Source of the DNA: Tectiglobus sp965224045
GTDB taxonomy: Bacteria > Pseudomonadota > Alphaproteobacteria > Rhizobiales > Hyphomicrobiaceae
Length of the DNA stretch: 64,000 bases
Direction of reading: 5' to 3'
Assembly: GCA_965224045.1 (NCBI GenBank)
Contig: CBDCYD010000006.1
Location: 124,001-188,000, forward strand
In this document: piece after piece, positions 59,484 through 64,000 of the stretch
How the letters are laid out: each line of letters begins with the position of its first letter
Position numbering within the stretch: position 1 is the stretch's first letter
Position numbers and translations under genes: made by a program
The notes under the pieces: generated by a model
Told to the model about the DNA's origin: nothing
Databases searched by the model: none
What the model saw: only the letters and a program-made list of their open reading frames with translations

Positions 59484-59795
59484 TCAATCCGCCGATTCAA
59501 GAATATGGATTACCCGGTTGGCCAGCATGTCCTTCACCTTTGCGGCGTATTCGGCCATGTGCGGGGCAGCAGCATGCGCCTTCAGAGCATCGGCACTCGC
59601 CCACTTTTCGATCACCATGAATGTGTCTGCACCGATCGGCGTCTGAAAGCTGCCGAAGCCATCGGCGTCGACGACCGGTCCATATTCGATGCAGCCGTCT
59701 TCGGCGTGAACGGCCGGCATATTCGCGCGAAAGGCTTCGAGGACCTGCGCACGCATCCCCGGCTTGGTGGTGATGACGGCAACGACGTGAATCAT
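59484..59795 (-). CDS. Antibiotic biosynthesis monooxygenase (ABM/YgiN-like) domain protein
   Basis: 103 residues, single-domain length. The dimeric alpha+beta barrel pattern is clear: MIHVVAVITTKPGMRAQVLEAF, DGCIEYGPVVDA, TFMVIEKWASADALKAHAAAPHM. Members oxidise quinols, cofactor-free, or degrade haem; many are uncharacterised. It is the gene nearest downstream of the Ldh-family dehydrogenase (83-base gap) on the same strand. Confidence 0.85.
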   Translation of the reverse strand: MIHVVAVITTKPGMRAQVLEAFRANMPAVHAEDGCIEYGPVVDADGFGSFQTPIGADTFMVIEKWASADALKAHAAAPHMAEYAAKVKDMLANRVIHILESAD

Positions 59796-59878
59796 AATGG
59801 CAATTCCCCTCCGCTTTGGCTAATCCGCTGTGCTTAAAACGACGCCACGGATTAGTTTAGCGCCAATAGTGCACTTGG

Positions 59879-60889
59879 TCACGCGCTGTCCGCGAGCTTC
59901 CGGATCGACTCTAACTTTGCGATCTCAATGGAAATGCCATCGCGTGCCGCAGCATCGCGCAGGGCGTAGCGCCTGGTCCCGGGCAAACGGGTGTTCGGGT
60001 CGTTTGCGATTTCGCCAGCCAGCACGGCGAGGCGTTCAGCGAATATGCCGGAGCCGGCGAAACCGCCGGGATCAATTGCAATGAGGAACTGGCCCACTCC
60101 CGGCGGGCCACCCTTGTCATCAAAGAATGACGAGGCCTGGAACGCGAAGTTGGCTCCCGTCAGCCCGACAGCGAGCGTTTCGACCATGAATGCCAAAGCT
60201 GCTCCCTTTGCATCGCCGATCGGCAGCAAGGTGCCAGAGAGGGCTGCCGCGGCATCCGTCGTCGGTCTGCCGGCAGCGTCGGTTGCCCAGCCTTCGGGGA
60301 TCGGTTCACCGTTTTGCGCGGCGGTGAGAATCTTGCCGCGCGCGACTTTCGACAAGGCCAGATCGACAATGACTGGCTGACCATCGGGCGCAGGCGCTGC
60401 AAAGGCAATCGGATTGGTGCCAAACAGCCGCTTCCTGCCCCCCCATGGCGCCATCGCATCGGGCGTGTTGGCGATCGCCAGGGCAACCATACCGGCGCGT
60501 GCCAATCGTTCGGCGTGCCAGCCGAGAACGCCGCAATGGTGCGACCGCGTGATTGCTGCAGCAGCAATGCCAGTATTTTCGGCACACACCGGCAATTGAT
60601 CCACTGCCAACTGTAACGCTGGATAGGCAAAGCCGTGCATGGCGTCGATCAACAGCGCGCCGGGGCGGCGCTGCTCCACCCGTGGCTGTGCATAGCCGTC
60701 GACCTTGCCCGCCCGGGATTGCGCCGTATAGCTTGAAATGCGAGAGAGGCCGTGTCCGGCCTGGCCATCGACCTCGGCCTGTACCAACGCCTCGGCGACA
60801 CTCCAAGCATTGTGCTCGCTCGTTCTGGCGGCAACGAATGCGCGCTGTACGAGTTCGGCCAGGTCATCCTGGCTAATTGTCGTCGTCAC
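59879..60889 (-). CDS. Ldh-family (malate/L-lactate/ComC-type) NAD(P)-dependent dehydrogenase
   Basis: 336 residues from a GTG at 60889, preceded by AAAGGAGAG. Family motifs: ITRSHHCGVLGWHAERLARAG (catalytic His region), ANTPDAMAPWGGRKRLFGTNPIAFAAP and SFFDDKGGPPG. The family covers malate, ureidoglycolate, 2,3-diketogulonate and (R)-sulfolactate dehydrogenase (ComC). With the SuyAB-like genes 1.5-3 kb upstream, a ComC-type role interconverting sulfolactate and sulfopyruvate is attractive but unproven. No other sulfolactate enzyme such as SlcC is present. Confidence 0.82.
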   Translation of the reverse strand: MTTTISQDDLAELVQRAFVAARTSEHNAWSVAEALVQAEVDGQAGHGLSRISSYTAQSRAGKVDGYAQPRVEQRRPGALLIDAMHGFAYPALQLAVDQLPVCAENTGIAAAAITRSHHCGVLGWHAERLARAGMVALAIANTPDAMAPWGGRKRLFGTNPIAFAAPAPDGQPVIVDLALSKVARGKILTAAQNGEPIPEGWATDAAGRPTTDAAAALSGTLLPIGDAKGAALAFMVETLAVGLTGANFAFQASSFFDDKGGPPGVGQFLIAIDPGGFAGSGIFAERLAVLAGEIANDPNTRLPGTRRYALRDAAARDGISIEIAKLESIRKLADSA

Positions 60890-60926
60890 CTGCTCTCCTT
60901 TCCAGGAATGGACGATGGGCCTGCTC

Positions 60927-60943
60927 GCAGGCGTCCCGCCTGC
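60927..60943. promoter_or_regulatory. Perfect stem-loop in the leader of the Ldh-family gene
   Basis: GCAGGCG and CGCCTGC flank a TCC loop, giving a 7-base-pair perfect palindrome about 38 bases upstream of the GTG start. It could be an operator or a leader hairpin. The surrounding 279 bases (60890-61168) hold no gene. Confidence 0.3.
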
Positions 60944-61168
60944 GCCATAAGGGCCGTGCCGTGGCAAAGGGAAGTGCCTTCGACTTGAGCTGGTGAAGAG
61001 TTCCGAGATTCGAGGCGGCATTGCCACGCATCGATGCTAGATGAGCGGCCGTGAACGCAACCCTCGGTTCCTTTCCCAGTAAGCCTCCTATCTCACCGGA
61101 TCGCGTAGGGAAAATCGCATCAACTCCACTACGTACAGCGGCCTAGTCCTGGATCACGGGTCGAAAAA

Positions 61169-62341
61169 TCAATTGATTTCAAGACGCGCTTTCAGACCCG
61201 TCATCATCTCGGTGCGCAATTCCATACCGATACCGGGCGTCTGGTGAAGTGTCGTGTAACCGTCCTCAATCACTATGCCGTCGGCAAAACCGCCATATGG
61301 CTGGAAGACGCCCGGATAGCTTTCCGAGCCGCCAAGCTGCAAGCCACATGCCATGTTCAAACCGAGCTGATGGCCGCCGTGGGGAACCGTTCGCCGACGC
61401 GTCCATCCCATGCGCTCGGCCATATCCAGTATTTTGAGGGTTTCGGTGAGCCCATAACACAACGATGGATCAGGCTGCAGCCAGTCCTTGTGAGGGCGAA
61501 GCCCACCATGGCGCAACAAATTTCGGAAGTCCTGGAGGGAGAACAAATTCTCGCCCGTCGCGATCGGTACGTCGAGTTCTTCGGCCAGAACCTGATGTGC
61601 CAGATAGTCGAGTGGATCGCAGGGCTCTTCGTACCAAATCAGGCCCAACTCGGAGACGGCGCGACCGTAGGCGAGAGCCTCATCCAGCGACAAGCGACCG
61701 TTTGCGTCGACCGCAAGCTTGCTGCCTTCGCCAGCGATTTCCAGCGCCCATTCCATGCGTTGGCGGTCCGTGTCCAGATCGGCGCCCCCGACTTTCATCT
61801 TGAGGATCTGATAACCAGCCGCTCGGCAGCGACGCATTTCCTCTTGCAGGCCTTGCTTCTCCTTGCCGGGGTAGTAATAGCCTCCGCCGGAATAGACCAA
61901 CACACGTTCGTCATGGCGCCCGCCGTTGAAACGGTCGGCAAGAAGTCTCCATAACGGAACTTCTGCGACCTTCGCAACGGCATCCCAGATCGCCATGTCA
62001 ATTGCCCCAGCGGCGACTGCGCGGTCGCCGTGGCCGCCAGGCTTTTCATTGGTGAGCATCGCATTCCAAACGGCGAAGGGATCGAGGTTGGATGCCGCTT
62101 CGTCGACGAGAGATGCCGGATCGGCTTCGAGTATGCGTGGGGCGAGCCGTTCACGTATGATGCCGGACTGCGCGTAGCGACCATTGGAACAAAAACCGAG
62201 GCCGGTGACCGGCGTACCGTCACGCACGATATCGGTCAGGACGGCGACAACGCTGATCGTCATCTTGTCGAACGAGATCGCCGCATTGCGCATCGGCGAG
62301 GGGATGGGAGCCACGGCATCGCGTATCGCTGTGATCCTCAT
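61169..62341 (-). CDS. tarD: Enolase-superfamily dehydratase, D-tartrate dehydratase-like
   Basis: 390 residues, standard for the mandelate racemase subgroup. Catalytic residues are in place: Lys183 in LKMKVGG, metal ligands Asp212 (VDANG), Glu238 (YEEP) and Glu264 (ATGENLF), and His321 (VPHGGHQ). From memory, these positions are each one less than those of Bradyrhizobium D-tartrate dehydratase (Lys184, Asp213, Glu239, Glu265, His322), and NEKPGGHGDRA has a Lys near the corresponding second Lys. It should dehydrate a 2,3-dihydroxy acid such as D-tartrate. It lies between the Ldh-family and SuyB-like genes on the same strand. Confidence 0.7.
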   Translation of the reverse strand: MRITAIRDAVAPIPSPMRNAAISFDKMTISVVAVLTDIVRDGTPVTGLGFCSNGRYAQSGIIRERLAPRILEADPASLVDEAASNLDPFAVWNAMLTNEKPGGHGDRAVAAGAIDMAIWDAVAKVAEVPLWRLLADRFNGGRHDERVLVYSGGGYYYPGKEKQGLQEEMRRCRAAGYQILKMKVGGADLDTDRQRMEWALEIAGEGSKLAVDANGRLSLDEALAYGRAVSELGLIWYEEPCDPLDYLAHQVLAEELDVPIATGENLFSLQDFRNLLRHGGLRPHKDWLQPDPSLCYGLTETLKILDMAERMGWTRRRTVPHGGHQLGLNMACGLQLGGSESYPGVFQPYGGFADGIVIEDGYTTLHQTPGIGMELRTEMMTGLKARLEIN

Positions 62342-62376
62342 CCCGCTCTCCTCGGCCTTGTCTGCGCTACGCCAAT

Positions 62377-63579
62377 CTAAGCACTGCGGTACAGCTTCGT
62401 CATTACGAATTCGCGATGGCCGAGCGCCTCGGCTGCCGTGACGCGACCGTTGGCCGTGCGCACGATCATGTCTATGAGCGCATCGCCGGCATCATCGAGC
62501 GTCATTTCGCGGCGAAGAATGCCGGTGACATCGAGATCTACGTGCTCGGACATCGTACGCACCGTAAACGGGTTGGCCGAGATCTTGATGACCGGCACGA
62601 TCGGATTGCCAATAATGTTGCCCTGGCCGGTCGGGAAGGTGTGGACGACGTACCCGCCGGCCGCCATCAGGGTCACGCACTCGGCAGCGGCCGAAGACGT
62701 GTCCATGTAGTAGAGTCCCGGTCCCTTGCGCGGGGCCTCGGCGGGCTCCAGCACATCGATGTAGCGGCAGGTGCGACCGATTTTCTCGAGGTTGCCGAGC
62801 GCCTTTTCCTCGATCGTCGAGAGGCCACCGGCAATGTTGCCCTTGGTCGGCTGACTTTCAGAAAGGTCATCGACCTTGTGAGCTTCGATCACGTCGTCCT
62901 GATAGGCCTGCCAGGTCTTGAACCACTTTTCACCGATTTTTTCGTTGATGGCGCGGGCCTTGCAGATGTGCTCCGCGCCCGTGATCTCGCTGGTCTCGCC
63001 AAAAACGCCCGTGATGCCTTGTGGGATCAGCTTGTCATACATGTTCCCGACCGTCGGGCATGAACCGAGACCGGTTGTCGTGTCGCTTTCACCGCATTTG
63101 GTCGAGACCCACAATTCCTCGATACCGCATTCTTCGCGTTGCAGTTCCGACGCCCAATGGACGTACTCCTTGGCGACCCGGGAGGCTTTGGCAACGGTGT
63201 CGATGTCACCCGTACCTTCGATACCGAAGCCGGTGACCGGCTTGCCGGTCTTGGCGATACCCTCGACGACGCGGCCGGTCCAACCGTCCTCAATGCCGAT
63301 CACAATGACCGCGGCCACATTCGGGTTGGAACCAGTGCCAATCAACGTCCGGAAATGGAGGTCAAGATCGGCGCCGAACTGCAGCCGGCCGTAGGCGTGA
63401 GGCAACGCAATCGTGCCTTTGATGTTGTTGGCGACCGCCTCACAAGCGGCGTTCGAGAGGTCATCAAGGGGAAGCAGGACAACGTGATTGCGTACGCCGA
63501 CGCGCTTGTTTTCACGGCGCCAACCCATAAATGAAAGGTTTGCCTTCTTGCTCTTCGACTTTTTTGAACTCTTGGCCAT
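62377..63579 (-). CDS. suyB: UxaA-family hydrolase, large subunit; SuyB (sulfolactate sulfo-lyase)-like
   Basis: 400 residues. The Lys/Ser-rich N-terminus precedes GWRRENKRVGVRNHVVLLPLDD and GTIALPHAYGRLQFGADLDLH, typical of the altronate/galactarate/sulfolactate lyase family; TKCGESDTTTG has the cluster or metal-linked Cys, and HTFPTGQGNIIGNPIVPVIK is a further block. From memory, the whole sequence reads like SuyB, which with SuyA cleaves (R)-sulfolactate to pyruvate and sulfite. Altronate-type dehydratase is the alternative. AAGAGACC precedes the start at 63579. The small subunit gene is 99 bases upstream. Confidence 0.65.
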   Translation of the reverse strand: MAKSSKKSKSKKANLSFMGWRRENKRVGVRNHVVLLPLDDLSNAACEAVANNIKGTIALPHAYGRLQFGADLDLHFRTLIGTGSNPNVAAVIVIGIEDGWTGRVVEGIAKTGKPVTGFGIEGTGDIDTVAKASRVAKEYVHWASELQREECGIEELWVSTKCGESDTTTGLGSCPTVGNMYDKLIPQGITGVFGETSEITGAEHICKARAINEKIGEKWFKTWQAYQDDVIEAHKVDDLSESQPTKGNIAGGLSTIEEKALGNLEKIGRTCRYIDVLEPAEAPRKGPGLYYMDTSSAAAECVTLMAAGGYVVHTFPTGQGNIIGNPIVPVIKISANPFTVRTMSEHVDLDVTGILRREMTLDDAGDALIDMIVRTANGRVTAAEALGHREFVMTKLYRSA

Positions 63580-63678
63580 AGCCGGTCTCTTTCGGATTAT
63601 TGAACGTGCGGGGGAAAGCATCGGGTTGCGACGATACCGGGCGGGAGCGCGGCTGCGGGCCCGTGACAGCGATCCAGG

Positions 63679-63969
63679 CTACCATTTCTTGGTCTTGAGG
63701 TTGTGGACGTGAACGTGATCACCCTTCTTGGCGTCGGCAACCATGCGGCCAATGTCTTCACCATACTTGATGACGGTATCGCCGGCCTTGAGATTGGCCA
63801 GCGCCACCTTGTGACCGATGGGGATGTCGTGCTTAGAGGTGACGCTCGTGGTGCTGTCGTCTTCGGTAATCACGCCACGCATTTTGGTGCCGGCCTCGAG
63901 GTCCTCGACAACGACGACACCGACGTTGTCCTTCGGGCTGTGGACGAGAAAATGGGGAATCTTGGCCAA
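63679..63969 (-). CDS. suyA: UxaA SAF-domain protein, small subunit; SuyA-like
   Basis: 96 residues, the complete small subunit of two-gene UxaA-type lyases. Landmarks: FLVHSPKDNVGVVVVEDLEAG, TEDDSTTSVTSKHDIPIGHKVALANL and GDHVHVHNLKTKKW, with the HVHxHN stretch expected for the metal site. SuyA of sulfolactate sulfo-lyase has the same layout; altronate-type partners are also possible. Its start lies 31 bases from the window end, so any further upstream gene is not visible. The large subunit gene follows. Confidence 0.7.
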   Translation of the reverse strand: MAKIPHFLVHSPKDNVGVVVVEDLEAGTKMRGVITEDDSTTSVTSKHDIPIGHKVALANLKAGDTVIKYGEDIGRMVADAKKGDHVHVHNLKTKKW

Positions 63970-64000
63970 CTTCGTTACTCCGAACTGGGGATGATGGATG

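Overview
The window is 64 kb of GC-rich DNA (roughly 60% by eye) with short gaps, many 1-8 base gene overlaps, GTG/TTG starts and protein families typical of Alphaproteobacteria: TRAP and taurine-type ABC importers, DUF1194, DUF1045, CaiB/BaiF transferases and a kinase/FHA/PP2C set. I infer an environmental alphaproteobacterium, probably Hyphomicrobiales or a relative. The segment looks chromosomal. I see no rRNA, tRNA, CRISPR array, insertion sequence or phage gene, and none of the 56 genes looks like a DNA-binding transcriptional regulator.

0-19 kb is catabolic. It starts with the tail of an amidohydrolase, then an atypical SDR, a MalY/PatB C-S lyase, an M20 peptidase and an aldo/keto reductase. 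On the other strand are a carboxymuconolactone-decarboxylase-family protein with a small upstream ORF, and an SGNH hydrolase. Next come a CaiB/BaiF CoA-transferase and an HMG-CoA-lyase-like gene that overlap by ATGA, a second SDR, an EthD-like protein and a GST. The HMG-CoA-lyase-like gene carries a one-base frameshift that makes it read as if fused to the SDR. A CCG-type Fe-S protein, a MetE-core methyltransferase and a TRAP importer (P, Q, M) follow; the TRAP large permease has a long coiled-coil C-terminal tail.

19-31 kb is mixed housekeeping and sugar-acid metabolism: transaldolase, AcuI-type reductase, a tight operon of thioesterase, DUF1045, RsmC-like methyltransferase and RsuA-like pseudouridine synthase, then a D-2-hydroxyacid dehydrogenase with KDGal kinase and KDPGal aldolase, an amidase, a fatty-acid desaturase and an MFS carrier. 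31-37 kb holds a NitT/TauT-type ABC importer next to an NtaA/DszA-type flavin monooxygenase and an enoyl-CoA hydratase.

37-48 kb begins with a DUF1194 protein and palindromic intergenic DNA. A probable operon follows: benzoylformate-decarboxylase-like TPP enzyme, two adjacent acyl-CoA dehydrogenases, ADP-forming acyl-CoA synthetase, two enoyl-CoA hydratases and an MFS carrier. This looks like uptake, CoA activation and beta-oxidation-type breakdown of an unidentified acid.

48-56 kb is a signalling island: PP2C phosphatase, two FHA proteins, a membrane Ser/Thr kinase with a WD40-like C-terminal half, a TPR protein, a membrane-anchored nuclease-like protein and a small conserved-looking protein. 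56-64 kb holds aldehyde dehydrogenase, a flavin monooxygenase, an ABM monooxygenase, an Ldh-family dehydrogenase, a D-tartrate-dehydratase-like enolase-superfamily enzyme and a UxaA-type two-subunit lyase that closely resembles sulfolactate sulfo-lyase SuyAB. With the taurine-type importer, flavin monooxygenase and C-S lyase elsewhere, organosulfur catabolism is a plausible (inferred) theme.
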